A stretch of DNA of 64,000 nt from Mesorhizobium sp. GbtcB19 (GTDB taxonomy: Bacteria; Pseudomonadota; Alphaproteobacteria; Rhizobiales; Rhizobiaceae): contig NZ_JAGXJY010000019.1 in NCBI RefSeq assembly GCF_019091085.1, forward strand, positions 37,246 through 101,245, read 5' to 3'. A program made the translations under genes and the position numbers. Under the pieces are notes generated by a model. The model was given only the letters and a program-made list of their open reading frames with translations. It had not been told where the DNA came from and searched no databases. Each line of letters begins with the position of its first letter. Within the stretch, counting starts at the first letter, position 1. Of the stretch, positions 1 to 7,891 are shown in pieces.

Positions 1-340
1 CCGGCATAAGCGGTGAACCCCGGCTTGGAACCATTGCCAGGAACCGACAGACAGGGCGCGACAACAATCGCCAGCGCGGCGCCAGCGCGCAAAGTCAGGG
101 GGGCAAGCCTTGTGCAGGCGGGTTGGCGCATTCTATCCTTTTTCCTGCCGGTTCCACCTCGCCATGGCCATAGTTTCACTCTCGCACCGGGCGGGGGAAC
201 CGGTGTCTTTGACAGGTAAGGATTGCCATTCCGGCGGAGCGATGAAAGCGGCTTACGACCCATGCCCCGGTCTGTCAGACCATTTCCGCCTTCCTGCCTG
301 ACCAATGTCGCAACCGGAGCGCCGTCGCCGGTTCAAAAAA
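1..340. other. left-edge non-coding stretch
   Basis: I see no convincing gene here. The reading frames have no recognisable product, no good ribosome-binding site and no conserved motif. The only structure is at the right edge, where a run of A on the plus strand begins the minus-strand terminator described next. Confidence 0.5.
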
Positions 341-366
341 TTACCCCCGCACGAAGGCGGGGGTAA
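335..366 (-). terminator. Rho-independent terminator of the Gly/Asn-rich protein gene
   Basis: A perfect 10-bp inverted repeat (TTACCCCCGC, 6-nt loop, GCGGGGGTAA at 341-366) is followed on the minus strand by six T residues (335-340). It lies about 140 nt downstream of the stop of the minus-strand gene ending at 504, so it is placed to end that transcript. Confidence 0.75.
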
Positions 367-503
367 GGTGAGTAGCTAATTTCTACCGCAAGACGATCAG
401 GACCGTAGAGACGAAGCAAAAGGTGGCAACCTGATTTTGCAGCGCTGACCTTCGGTCCCTTAAGATCTAATCCGGATAAAACCTCGCTCTCACAAACCTT
501 GTT

Positions 504-1103
504 TCACAAACTTTTCATGCGATCGAAATCGGCCATGGTGGCTTTGCGGTCGACGATGGTGCGTCCGTATTTGTCCTCCATCCTGAACCGGCCGTTGTCG
601 ATCTTCTCCTTCATGCCGTTGCGGTGCGTGACCTGGATGCCAGTGCCGGTGACCTCGACTTTGTCGCCGGTCTTGGTGTTCACATGACTGTCGGTGGTGG
701 TTCCCGCGCTGGCGGTGCTGCTCGTCCCGCCGCTGCTGCTGTCCCCATCGCCGTCGCCGCTGTCTCCGCTCCCGGTGTTCCCGTTGCCGTTGCCGCTATT
801 GCCGTTGCCGCTGTTTCCGTTGCCGTTCCCGCTATCGCCGCCGCTGTTCCCGTTCCCGTTTCCGCCGCCGCTATTGCCGTTTCCGTTGCCGCCGCTGTTC
901 CCGTTGCCGCCGCTATTGCCGTTTCCGCCGCCGTTCCCGTTTCCGCCGCCGCCGTTTCCGTTTCCGCCGCCACCGCCGCCTTTGCCGGCATAGGCTTTGG
1001 TTACGACCGGACCATCGATGGAGAGACCAAGAGGCGCGACAGCGAGCGCCAACGCAGCAAGTGCCGGCAAGACCAGCCTGCAGCCTCTGCGCATTAAGCG
1101 CAT
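504..1103 (-). CDS. secreted Gly/Asn-rich low-complexity protein
   Basis: A 199-aa protein of unknown function. The first 39 residues form a signal peptide: basic MRLMRR, a hydrophobic Leu/Ala core and a probable AYA cleavage site. Residues about 40-130 are a low-complexity tract of GNGG, GGNGNS and GNGNSG units. A small charged C-terminal domain follows (KTGDKVEVTGTGIQV, ending DFDRMKSL) and carries no motif I recognise. The start at 1103 is chosen because GGGGAG sits just upstream; a longer frame to 1181 would put an unlikely leader before the signal peptide. A candidate promoter lies at 1242-1270 and a terminator at 335-366, so it is probably monocistronic. It may be a surface or matrix protein, but that is a guess. 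Confidence 0.75.
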   Translation of the reverse strand: MRLMRRGCRLVLPALAALALAVAPLGLSIDGPVVTKAYAGKGGGGGGNGNGGGGNGNGGGNGNSGGNGNSGGNGNGNSGGGNGNGNSGGDSGNGNGNSGNGNSGNGNGNTGSGDSGDGDGDSSSGGTSSTASAGTTTDSHVNTKTGDKVEVTGTGIQVTHRNGMKEKIDNGRFRMEDKYGRTIVDRKATMADFDRMKSL

Positions 1104-1241
1104 TCCGTTCTCCCCATGCCAGCCACTCAGCCCGTCGGCCGAATTACCCCACCGGCAATGTCGCAGCATAAGCATCCCCAATCAGCCCGTCTTAAGGAAG
1201 TGGCCCACGACCCTTGTCTTGTCTACTCGGACCTATTGTGG

Positions 1242-1270
1242 TTTATCGTAGGACCTAAGTCTTATTTCAA
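1242..1270 (-). promoter_or_regulatory. candidate sigma70-type promoter for the Gly/Asn-rich protein
   Basis: On the minus strand TTGAAA (1270-1265) and GATAAA (1247-1242) are separated by exactly 17 nt, about 140 nt upstream of the chosen start at 1103. A direct repeat GGACCTA occurs twice in the same area (near 1229 and 1251) and could be a regulator site. The rest of 1104-1364 holds no gene that I can support. Confidence 0.4.
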
Positions 1271-1364
1271 CTGCCGGATGTGGTCGGACATTGCCGCCGC
1301 TGGATCGATTTTTTTCAAACCAACCAAATCCTTAACGATAGAAGGTCAGGCGGGGAACACGGGC

Positions 1365-2207
1365 TCAGGCCGGCGAAGCCATCGGCCGTCGCGCCGCGAC
1401 CGCCGTGCCGAAGGCGGCGGCGATGACGGCGGCGATGCCCGCGCATTGCAGCAGGTTGAGCTTCTCTGCCAAGAACAGGAAGCCGGTCAAGGCGCCGCCC
1501 GCCGGCTCCAGGCACACCAGCATGCCGTAAACCTTGGCCGGCATGCGGGCGAGCACCATCATTTCCAGGTAGAAGGGCAGCGCGGTGGAGAACAGGCCGA
1601 CCACGGCCGCGCCCGCCATGATGTGCGGATCGGCGAGATGGGGCTGCGCGGCGCTGAAGCCGAAGGGCAGCGCCAGCACCGCGGCGATCGCCATGCCGTA
1701 GGCGGAGGTGCGCACACCGAGCCCGGCGCCGGCCTTCTGCGCGAAGATGATATAGAGCCCCCAGCAGGCGCCGGCGGCCAACGCCAGCGCCACGCCCAGC
1801 GGATCGAGCCCGCGGCTGGCATCGGCAAAGGGCGACAGCAGCGCAATGCCTGCTATCGCCAGAGCGATCCAGACGAGATCGAGCAGGCGCCTGGAGCCGA
1901 GGGTGGCGACAAACAGCGGCCCGGTAAATTCGAGCGCCACGCAGATGCCGAGCGGAATGCGCTGGAGCGCGGCATAAAACAACATGTTCATGGCGCAGAC
2001 GGTGATGCCATAGGCGGCAAGCCAGGGCAGGTTTTTGCGCGACGGCAGCACCTTCCACGGCCTGAGCACAACCGCCAGCATCAGCGCGCCGATGGCGAGC
2101 CTCAGCGTCGTCGTGCCTTCCGAACCCAGCACCGGGAAGAGACCCTTTGCAAAGGCCGCGCCGACCTGCACCGACAGCATGGAACCAAGCAGGCCGATCA
2201 CCGGCAT
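1365..2207 (-). CDS. rhtA: RhtA-like amino-acid (threonine/homoserine) exporter, EamA family
   Basis: A 280-aa inner-membrane protein of about ten hydrophobic helices made of two EamA repeats. From memory it aligns along its whole length with E. coli RhtA: SVQVGAAFAKGLFPVLG near the N-terminus, IPLGICVALEFTGPLFVA, ALALAAGACWGLYI in the middle, and FSTALPFYLEMMVLARMP in the second repeat. RhtA exports threonine and homoserine by proton antiport; the substrate here is inferred. The start at 2207 gives the family length; the open frame extends far upstream into repeat DNA but has no family similarity there. The upstream region (2383-2680) carries a pair of palindromic repeats. No linked biosynthetic gene is visible. 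Confidence 0.8.
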   Translation of the reverse strand: MPVIGLLGSMLSVQVGAAFAKGLFPVLGSEGTTTLRLAIGALMLAVVLRPWKVLPSRKNLPWLAAYGITVCAMNMLFYAALQRIPLGICVALEFTGPLFVATLGSRRLLDLVWIALAIAGIALLSPFADASRGLDPLGVALALAAGACWGLYIIFAQKAGAGLGVRTSAYGMAIAAVLALPFGFSAAQPHLADPHIMAGAAVVGLFSTALPFYLEMMVLARMPAKVYGMLVCLEPAGGALTGFLFLAEKLNLLQCAGIAAVIAAAFGTAVAARRPMASPA

Positions 2208-2382
2208 GGCGCCGACATGGGTCTCTTGGCTGGCTGCCTGCGTCGAGGACAATCCTGGCTCCCTCCCCTGGTTCGGGGATGGAGATAGGACGCGGCGCTC
2301 AGGATGTCGTGAGGCAGTGGGAGGGGGATGGGTGGGGCAAGGCGGGTGCCGGCTGGGCAGGCCGGCGGGCGCCGGCGGCGGA

Positions 2383-2445
2383 GCTGCCAATCTCCCCCCT
2401 CGTGGGGGAGATGTCCGGCAGGACAGAGGGGGGCGCGAAGGATCG
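2383..2445 (+). repeat. palindromic intergenic repeat, copy 1 (forward)
   Basis: Member of a family found nine times in this window. The core is a stem-loop (ATCTCCCCC, short loop, GGGGGAGAT) followed by TGTCC-GGCA-GGACA and a G run. Copy 1 has the loop variant CTCGT. It is paired with an inverted copy at 2618. Confidence 0.85.
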
Positions 2446-2470
2446 CCAACCTCTGTTCTTGCAGGCCTCT

Positions 2471-2560
2471 GGAGCAATTCCAGGAAAAGTGTGAGCGGTT
2501 TTCCGTCCGGAATTGCGTCAAAACAAAGAGATAGAACTGTTCGCCGTTTCCGTGAAACGG
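2471..2560. repeat. RIME-like palindromic repeat
   Basis: Between the two Gly-C-rich repeats lies a different palindrome. CAATTCC (2475-2481) pairs with GGAATTG (2509-2515) and GGAAAA (2483-2488) with TTTTCC (2499-2504). It is followed by a second hairpin, CCGTTTC-CGT-GAAACGG (2544-2560). From memory this resembles the short interspersed elements of rhizobia (RIME type); the name is not verified. Confidence 0.55.
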
Positions 2561-2617
2561 TGAAACGCTCTAGAAAGACGACTAATCCCGGTATGTGTTG
2601 CGCCGAAGATTGGCAAG

Positions 2618-2680
2618 GCTGGCGGGACAGCGCCCCCCTCTGCCCTGCCGGGCATCTCCCCCACAAGGGGGGAGATTGGC
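2618..2680 (-). repeat. palindromic intergenic repeat, copy 2 (reverse)
   Basis: Inverted partner of the copy at 2383. It begins GGCGGGACAGC, continues through a C run and TGCCC-TGCC-GGGCA, and ends with the CTCCCCC/GGGGGAG stem-loop. It sits directly downstream of minE and could form structure at the end of the min transcript. Confidence 0.85.
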
Positions 2681-2683
2681 TAA

Positions 2684-2956
2684 TCACCCCGCCATGGCGA
2701 GCGGCGCGGCGCTCTTGTTGGGGATCTGGATGTCGATCTCCAGCGTCGACATGGTGGCGCCGCGGTCCATCGAGACCTGCAGATAATCCTGGTCGATCTG
2801 CACGTGCTTGGCGATGACCGCCATGATCTCCTCGCGCAGGATGGAGACGAGGTCGGGCTGGCCGCGGCTTTGGCGCTCATAGGCGAGCAGCAGCTGCAGC
2901 CGCTCGCGCGCCACCGGCGCGCTGGTGCGCCGCTTGAAGAGGTCGAGGATGCTCAT
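2684..2956 (-). CDS. minE: cell division topological specificity factor MinE
   Basis: A 90-aa protein with the full MinE layout: the N-terminal MSILDLFKRR membrane and MinD-contact segment, the RERLQLLLAYER anti-MinCD helix around residues 18-28, and a C-terminal topological domain (REEIMAVIAKHV, then a beta strand around LEIDIQIP). MinE stimulates the MinD ATPase and confines MinCD to the poles so that FtsZ assembles at midcell. Its ATG overlaps the minD stop by 4 bp (ATGA at 2956-2953), which indicates translational coupling. It is the last gene of minCDE. Confidence 0.97.
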   Translation of the reverse strand: MSILDLFKRRTSAPVARERLQLLLAYERQSRGQPDLVSILREEIMAVIAKHVQIDQDYLQVSMDRGATMSTLEIDIQIPNKSAAPLAMAG

Positions 2957-3768
2957 GCGGCCCTCCTTCCGAGAAGCCGGTCGAGAAAGCCCTTGCGCTC
3001 GAAGGGGACGACCACCGGCAGGTCCTCGCCTTCCAGCCTCCGCGCCGCTTCGAGATAGGCTTTTGCGGCGCCGTTGAGCGGTTCCGACAGCGTGACGGGC
3101 GAGCCGAGGTTCGAGGCTCTCAGCACATCCTGGCTTTCCGGGATGATGCCGAGCAGCGGCGTCGACAGGATCTCCAGCACGTCGTCGATCGACAGCATCT
3201 CGCCGCGCGCGGCCCGCGCCGCGTCGTAGCGCGTCACCAGCACGTGCTTGGTGACCAGCTCGCCCTGCTCGGCCCGCATGGTGCGGGCGTCGAGCAGGCC
3301 GATGATGCGGTCGGAGTCGCGCACCGAGGACACTTCCGGGTTGGTGACGATGACCGCCTCGTCGGCGAAGCGCATGGCAAGCTGGGCGCCGCGCTCGATG
3401 CCGGCCGGGCTGTCGCAGAAGACATAGTCGAACACCGAGCGCAGCCGCGCGATGACTTCGGCGACGCCCTCCTCGGTCAGCGCATCCTTGTCGCGGGTCT
3501 GCGATGCAGGCAGCAGGTAAAGCGTCTCCAGCCGCTTGTCGCGGATCAGCGCCTGCGACAGCTTCGCCGTGCCCTGGATGACGTTGACGAGGTCGAACAC
3601 CACGCGGCGCTCGGCGCCCATGATGAGGTCGAGGTTGCGCAGGCCGACGTCGAAATCGACCAGCGCCACCTTCTTGCCGGTCTTGGCCACGGCGGCGCCG
3701 AGCGCGGCCGTCGAGGTCGTCTTGCCGACGCCCCCCTTGCCCGAGGTGACCACGACTACCTTGCCCAT
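2953..3768 (-). CDS. minD: septum site-determining ATPase MinD
   Basis: A 271-aa ParA/MinD-family ATPase. The deviant Walker A motif KGGVGKTT is at residues 10-17. DFDVGLRNLDL follows near residue 40 and DSPAGIE around residue 120. The C-terminus (FERKGFLDRLLGRRAA) is the amphipathic membrane-targeting helix. MinD binds ATP and membrane, recruits MinC and oscillates under MinE control. The start at 3768 (MGKVVVV) is the family start; the frame allows five extra residues. It lies about 110 bp downstream of minC and overlaps minE by 4 bp. Confidence 0.97.
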   Translation of the reverse strand: MGKVVVVTSGKGGVGKTTSTAALGAAVAKTGKKVALVDFDVGLRNLDLIMGAERRVVFDLVNVIQGTAKLSQALIRDKRLETLYLLPASQTRDKDALTEEGVAEVIARLRSVFDYVFCDSPAGIERGAQLAMRFADEAVIVTNPEVSSVRDSDRIIGLLDARTMRAEQGELVTKHVLVTRYDAARAARGEMLSIDDVLEILSTPLLGIIPESQDVLRASNLGSPVTLSEPLNGAAKAYLEAARRLEGEDLPVVVPFERKGFLDRLLGRRAA

Positions 3769-3876
3769 ATATCCAGCCTCCATTGGCGGTTTTTATTCTC
3801 TGGCCGTGTGGGAACACGGCGGGTTTCTTTGTCAGCCTCGCACGCGAAACCGGTCCGAAGCTTGCGGCCCAAAAAC

Positions 3877-4752
3877 TCAGCCGAGCGGCACCACGCACAG
3901 CGCATCATTGTCGAGGAAGGCCTGCACCGCCTTGCCGCGCGACACGCCCTCCATTTCCTCGGCCGTGGTGTACCAGCCGTCGACGGCGAGCAGCTCGGCC
4001 TCGTTCTTGCGGCAGAAGATGCGCGCCGAAACATTGCCTTCCGAGCCGGCGATGGCGCGGCCGCGCAGCGTGCCATAGACATGGATCGAACCACCGGCGA
4101 CGATCTCCGAGCCGGACGCGACCGAGCCCAGCACGATGACGTCGCCATGCGGATGGAAGACCGATTGTCCCGAGCGGATCGGCGCCTTGATCATCAGCGT
4201 GCCGGCCGAGGGCTGCACCGGCTCGGCGCCCTGCCCTGCCGGCTCGGTGGTCCTGGTCTGGAGCGCCTCGACCCTGACCGCCTCCAGCCTCGCCAGCGCG
4301 GGATCGGCCGGTTCATCTTCAGGCGCCTGGAGCGCTGCTTCGCATTCGGGCACCTCGACCGGCGCTTGCGGAGCGGTCACTTCGAGCTCTTCGGCCTTGG
4401 CCTTGCGCGCCGCCCTGCCCAGCAGGCCTTCGGCGGTCGCCTCCTTCGCGCCGGCGAGCAGCGGCGGCAGCTCGGGCCCGAGCTCGGCGCCCTCGAGTTC
4501 GATGGCGTAAACACGGATGCCGCGCGAGCCAAGCACGCCGACAAGGGCGCCAATCTCCTCCGGCCCCGGCTGCAGGATGTTCAGATCCAGCACCACGGGG
4601 CGGCCGGCAAAATAGCCCGGCGAGTTGGCGATCCAGTGATCCAGCCCCTCCAGCCAGTCGGCGATCGGCGCTTCCGGCGACAGCGTGAAAGCGACGAAGG
4701 AGCGGGCGCGAAAGCGGATGGATTTGTTCTGCAAAGGGGCGGCGAAGGTCAC
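3877..4752 (-). CDS. minC: septum site-determining protein MinC
   Basis: A 291-aa FtsZ-assembly inhibitor. The N-terminal MinC_N domain (about residues 1-110) contains RSFVAFTLSPEAPI and VLDLNI. A charged Ala/Glu/Pro linker follows. The C-terminal beta-helix domain (about 185-285) contains GQSVFHPHGDVIVLG and AGGSIHVYGTLRG with its regularly spaced glycines, and binds MinD. It is the first gene of minCDE. A perfect CtrA-type site lies about 50 bp upstream, so cell-cycle control is likely. Confidence 0.95.
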   Translation of the reverse strand: MTFAAPLQNKSIRFRARSFVAFTLSPEAPIADWLEGLDHWIANSPGYFAGRPVVLDLNILQPGPEEIGALVGVLGSRGIRVYAIELEGAELGPELPPLLAGAKEATAEGLLGRAARKAKAEELEVTAPQAPVEVPECEAALQAPEDEPADPALARLEAVRVEALQTRTTEPAGQGAEPVQPSAGTLMIKAPIRSGQSVFHPHGDVIVLGSVASGSEIVAGGSIHVYGTLRGRAIAGSEGNVSARIFCRKNEAELLAVDGWYTTAEEMEGVSRGKAVQAFLDNDALCVVPLG

Positions 4753-4799
4753 GACCAGGCGAATCCTTACTCAATGGTTAAAGGGTGCCGGGGCAATGG

Positions 4800-4814
4800 T
4801 TAACAAAAGGTTAA
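4800..4814. promoter_or_regulatory. CtrA-type binding site upstream of minCDE
   Basis: TTAA-CAAAAGG-TTAA is an exact match to the full CtrA consensus TTAA-N7-TTAA, 48-62 bp upstream of the minC start. More TTAA and GTTAAC elements occur at about 4770-4855. In Sinorhizobium meliloti the min operon is known to be under CtrA control. Binding here is inferred from sequence. Confidence 0.7.
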
Positions 4815-4938
4815 TTTTGGGAGTTGAGGCCGTTAACAGCTGACGCGGCTAACTTCTGTGGCGGCGCGGTGACAGTGCCTGCCGATGCCGCTATCGTCCT
4901 CCGCCTCAAGCCAAGCGGAAAGCAAGGGAGATCATGTC

Positions 4939-5370
4939 ATGGGGCTATTGATCAGCAAACCTGAGGATGCCGCGACTGCCTTTGCCGACGCCTGGAACAG
5001 ACATGACATGGACGACTTCGCGGCGCTGTTCTGCGAGGATGCCAATTTCGTCAATGTCGTGGGCATGTGGTGGAAAAACCGCGCCGAGATCGATGCGGCG
5101 CACCGCGCAACGCATGGGACCATGTTCCGCGACAGCCGGCTGGAGGGTGTGGTCTCGTCCGTTATCGAGCTGTCTCCCGGCCTGGCATCGGTGCACTATG
5201 GATGGACCCTGACCGGCGCATCCGCTCCGGACGGCTCACCCGCCGGAACGCGGGAAGGGATTCTGCTTCTGGTGGTGAAGAAGGAACCGTCCGGCTGGCG
5301 GATAAAGGTGGCCCAAAACACCGACATCGTCCCAGGGGCGATTGCCCCTCCTTCCAACGCGAGGAGATAG
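4939..5370 (+). CDS. SnoaL-like / SgcJ-EcaC family protein
   Basis: A 143-aa protein of the NTF2-like (SnoaL, DUF4440) fold. Features are DAATAFADAWNRHDMDDFAALFCEDANFVNVVG at the N-terminus (the conserved W-x-x-x-D-x-x-x-x-x-F), WWKNRAEIDAAH, and a C-terminal strand pair ILLLVVKKEPSGWRIKVAQNTDIVPG. Members are small dimeric enzymes or ligand-binding proteins of mixed and mostly unknown function, so no reaction is claimed. GGGAG lies 8 nt before the ATG at 4939. The frame could start at 4885, but without family similarity. It stands alone, divergent from minCDE. Confidence 0.75.
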   Translation: MGLLISKPEDAATAFADAWNRHDMDDFAALFCEDANFVNVVGMWWKNRAEIDAAHRATHGTMFRDSRLEGVVSSVIELSPGLASVHYGWTLTGASAPDGSPAGTREGILLLVVKKEPSGWRIKVAQNTDIVPGAIAPPSNARR

Positions 5371-5483
5371 GGCGGCCGAGCCCGCACGAGCCGGACATGT
5401 GAAACGGCTAATATACGACGCGGCGCGCGCGGACCAACCTCCCGCCCGGGACTTTCCACTCTTTCGGGACAAGGAGACGGGCA

Positions 5484-5918
5484 ATGGGCATTTATCGGAA
5501 CCACAGCAGGCGAGCAGGCAAGGCAGGCGCCGTAGTGGCCGCGCTGATGCTGCTTGGCGGATGCATGACGCATCAGCCGAGGGGCATAGACGCCTACCAG
5601 ACGAGCGGCATCGACCAATGGCTGGCGACGGCCGACGCCGACGCGGTCGTCTACAAGATGGCGGCGAAAGGCCTGATCCCGGCGACCATCGACTGCCGCA
5701 TCGCCGACACCACGCCGGGCCAGGTGGCCTATGTCTCGAAATTCACCTGGAAGCGGGCACCCGCAAACGCGCGCTACCACTGGGAAGTGGGCGATCCGAC
5801 CTATCTCGCGAGCAAGGAAGTCAGGGCCAACCGGGTGGGGTTGCGGCGCGTGTTTGCGAAGGAGGTGCGGGATGCGGCGAGCGGGCAGCGGGTTGGGTGC
5901 TCGGTTTGGGTGGGATAG
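5484..5918 (+). CDS. putative lipoprotein
   Basis: A 144-aa protein with a lipoprotein signal peptide: basic NHSRRAGKAG, hydrophobic AVVAALM and the lipobox LLGGC with Cys27 as the lipidated residue. The mature part includes ADADAVVYKMAAKGLIPATIDC and KFTWKRAPANARYHWEVGD. I do not recognise its family. AAGGAGA lies 7 nt before the ATG. It should sit in the inner or outer membrane facing the periplasm. No operon partner is evident. Confidence 0.75.
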   Translation: MGIYRNHSRRAGKAGAVVAALMLLGGCMTHQPRGIDAYQTSGIDQWLATADADAVVYKMAAKGLIPATIDCRIADTTPGQVAYVSKFTWKRAPANARYHWEVGDPTYLASKEVRANRVGLRRVFAKEVRDAASGQRVGCSVWVG

Positions 5919-6078
5919 GTCCCCGGCAAGACAGATCGTGCCTACGACGGCTAAAAGCGGCACGGCCGAGTACGTCGCGCGCCGTTGATCGCGCCCCTCC
6001 AGCCAGTCGGCAATCGGCGAGCACGCGGGTGGACTTGGTGGGCAAGGGGCATCGGATACTGAGCGTACATGGACCCGG

Positions 6079-6243
6079 CTATGGTTTGCTGGCCTTGAGC
6101 TCCTTTGCCTCTCTCACGAGAGACGGCCAGTTCAAGCCGACAAGGTAGATGAGTTCGAGCGCCTGAGCTTCGGTGATGCCGGTTTGCTTCACCAGCCGCT
6201 TGACGATGTCGTCAAGTGTCGGCTGGCCGTTGTCGCTCGCCAT
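6079..6243 (-). CDS. small conserved-looking protein (54 aa)
   Basis: A 54-aa frame beginning MASDNGQPTLDDIVKRL and ending EAKELKASKP. It is soluble and predicted mostly helical, with no Cys and no membrane segment. AAGGGG lies 7 nt upstream of the ATG, which is the best support that it is a real gene. The middle (QTGITEAQALELIYLVG) looks like a small helical domain. Function unknown. It is transcribed away from the DUF982 gene. Confidence 0.65.
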   Translation of the reverse strand: MASDNGQPTLDDIVKRLVKQTGITEAQALELIYLVGLNWPSLVREAKELKASKP

Positions 6244-6543
6244 TGCATTCCCCTTTGGTCTGCAAACGGCTGCCGCTCGTCAATGGTTCCGCTGGTCAGA
6301 CGGGAAACAATGGCGCACAGTGAAATCTCGCTGGTGCGGCGAGGACAGTCCGACCTGATTTCTTGCTGCCGGGTCGGGCTGTCCGGAAGCTTCGCAGCCG
6401 TTGGCATGGATGCGAAAGCATCGCTGGGCGACCTTCAGGTCATTGGGCACTGGTTCGCGTTCCGAGCCCGGCCGAAGCTGCCCTCCGGCAGGTCCGCCAA
6501 GAACAATGCTTGCTATGTCGCTCGTGCCAGCCTAAGCCCGGTG
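6244..6543. other. intergenic region between divergent small genes
   Basis: The open plus-strand frame that ends in the DUF982 gene extends through here, but this part has no DUF982 similarity and no motif that I recognise. It probably holds the divergent promoters of the 54-aa gene and the DUF982 gene. No clear -35/-10 pair stands out. Confidence 0.4.
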
Positions 6544-6795
6544 ATGGCACATGAAAAATTCGATCAGCCGGTGACGGTTGTCACCGAGCTGCCCGGCGGT
6601 GGGCAAGAGACGATCGGCGACGCGGCCGTCTGCCTGGACTTCCTGCTCAAGAGATGGCGCGGCAAGCGCAGCGAAAAGTATCGGGCAGCCATTCAGGCTT
6701 GCTCGGATACGAATAGCGGGCGCCGGCCGGCCTCGTTCGCGCGCAAGGCGTTCATCGTTGCCGCCCGCGAGGCGGCCATTCTGGTGACAGCCTAA
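6544..6795 (+). CDS. DUF982 domain protein
   Basis: An 83-aa protein matching the DUF982 family common in Rhizobiales: FDQPVTVVTELPGGGQETIGDAA, FLLKRWRGKRSEKYRAA, IQAC and, at the end, ARKAFIVAAREA. The function of DUF982 is unknown; members are small and often occur in many copies per genome. The ATG at 6544 gives the usual family length but has no strong ribosome-binding site, so a start further upstream in the same frame is possible. Confidence 0.75.
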   Translation: MAHEKFDQPVTVVTELPGGGQETIGDAAVCLDFLLKRWRGKRSEKYRAAIQACSDTNSGRRPASFARKAFIVAAREAAILVTA

Positions 6796-6922
6796 TGCGT
6801 GGTGATATTCAGTTGATGCGGCCTGCAAGCGGCGGTTTCCTTCGCGTCCGTCTTTGACTCCGACTCGGCCTGACCTGAATCTCGACACGCCTTAAAGGCG
6901 CGGCGAGGTCGCGGAGTCTAAT

Positions 6923-7093
6923 TTAGGGCTCGTCACGCGATCTGAAATTCCGGCTTTCGATATCGATGATCTCGCCGCAACTTTCGCACTCCATCTGGGT
7001 GTGCGTGCGAATCCAGCCCACGCGCGTCTTGGCCTGGTGGTGACATCGGGGGCATTTCACGTCGATCTCGAAGTGGTCGGGCTTGTTCGTCAT
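6923..7093 (-). CDS. small zinc-ribbon protein (56 aa)
   Basis: A 56-aa protein with two CxxC knuckles, CPRC at residues 14-17 and CESC at 36-39, spaced as in a zinc ribbon. It starts MTNKPDHFEIDV and ends RNFRSRDEP. It may be a nucleic-acid or protein-binding adaptor, but the function is unknown. Its ATG overlaps the stop of the upstream 56-codon gene by 4 bp (ATGA at 7093-7090), so the two are translationally coupled. Confidence 0.7.
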   Translation of the reverse strand: MTNKPDHFEIDVKCPRCHHQAKTRVGWIRTHTQMECESCGEIIDIESRNFRSRDEP

Positions 7094-7260
7094 CGCGGTT
7101 CCAGGGCTGGCCGAACGCCGCCGTCGTCGGCATTGCCCTTGCCTTCCTGCTCCACGTCCTTGCCCTTCGCTGCTTTGGCCGCGAGCTTCGCGTCTTTCTT
7201 GGCAGCTTTCGCCTGATCGCGCTTGCTGCGCTCGTATCGATAGTTCGGCTTCATCGCCAT
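7090..7260 (-). CDS. small Lys/Ala-rich basic protein
   Basis: A 56-aa protein starting MAMKPNYRYERSKRDQAKAA, then KKDAKLAAKAAKGKD, then an acidic tail. The N-terminal block resembles a small, very basic rhizobial family of unknown function. AGGGGA lies about 9 nt before the ATG at 7260. The track frame allows 30 more residues upstream, but they lack a good ribosome-binding site. It is the first gene of a pair with the zinc-ribbon gene. Confidence 0.65.
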   Translation of the reverse strand: MAMKPNYRYERSKRDQAKAAKKDAKLAAKAAKGKDVEQEGKGNADDGGVRPALEPR

Positions 7261-7346
7261 GGCGCTATCCCCTGCTTGAAGCCATGCTACTTGGATCCAG
7301 GTATGCCCGAGGTCGGGATCACCGGCACCGCAGCAGCTGGCGGACG

Positions 7347-7526
7347 TCAAATCAGGCGGTTGCGTTCCGCCACCTGGCGTGCCCGCCTGAGGGTGCCGTC
7401 AGTGTCGGCAAGCTTACGCTTTGCCGCCTCGTCCTTCCTGATCGTCAGCCGCGCCGACATGATGTTTGGAGGCATCACGACCGGCTTGATCACGGCGGGC
7501 ACCTCAGGGGTTTTCATCGAACGCAT
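7347..7526 (-). CDS. small hypothetical protein (59 aa)
   Basis: Begins MRSMKTPEVPAVIKPVVMPP and ends RRARQVAERNRLI. The second half is strongly basic and likely helical. AAAGGA upstream fits the ATG at 7526 better than the one at 7532. I do not recognise a family. Gene-like spacing to its neighbours and the same orientation are the only supports. Confidence 0.45.
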   Translation of the reverse strand: MRSMKTPEVPAVIKPVVMPPNIMSARLTIRKDEAAKRKLADTDGTLRRARQVAERNRLI

Positions 7527-7615
7527 CGGCATTATCCTTTCACGTGAAATATCAGCCAGCTGTCGACCGCCGCATCGCTTGCCTGCATGCCTGTTCCTTC
7601 GATATCGGCGGCCGC

Positions 7616-7891
7616 CTAGCGGAAATTGGCAGCGGTCAATGTGTAGGCGTCCCGGCGCCCGGGCACATATGCCTTTCGAGCGGCGTCCTGGATGGAGGTG
7701 CGCGAGGCGTCGAATGCCGAAAGATACGCTCTCTCGGCGGCTTCCTTGCCGCCAGGGCGGTTGCCGGACATCCTCAACGCCTCCACCTCGACGAAGAAGC
7801 GGACCTGGAACATGCCGTCATGGCCGATGAAACAGATGGCATTGCGCGTTTCGTCGAAGCTGCGGCTGGGATTGAGAAAAGCAAGCGTCAC
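7616..7891 (-). CDS. DUF1488 family protein
   Basis: A 91-aa protein with the DUF1488 pattern: NPSRSFDETRNAICFIGHDG, QVRFFVEVEAL, then AYLSAFDASRTSIQDAARKAY and YTLTAANF at the end. Members are small proteins of unknown function, common in Rhizobiales and Burkholderiales. The start is GTG at 7891 and overlaps the stop of the upstream gene (GTGA), which indicates coupling. Confidence 0.8.
   Translation of the reverse strand: MTLAFLNPSRSFDETRNAICFIGHDGMFQVRFFVEVEALRMSGNRPGGKEAAERAYLSAFDASRTSIQDAARKAYVPGRRDAYTLTAANFR

Noticed and set aside
624..1097. Plus-strand and other frames opposite the Gly/Asn-rich gene (Ala/Val or Pro/Leu repeats)
   Set aside because: They are pure translations of the same DNA repeat in other frames. 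Only the minus-strand frame has a signal peptide, a ribosome-binding site, a promoter and a terminator.
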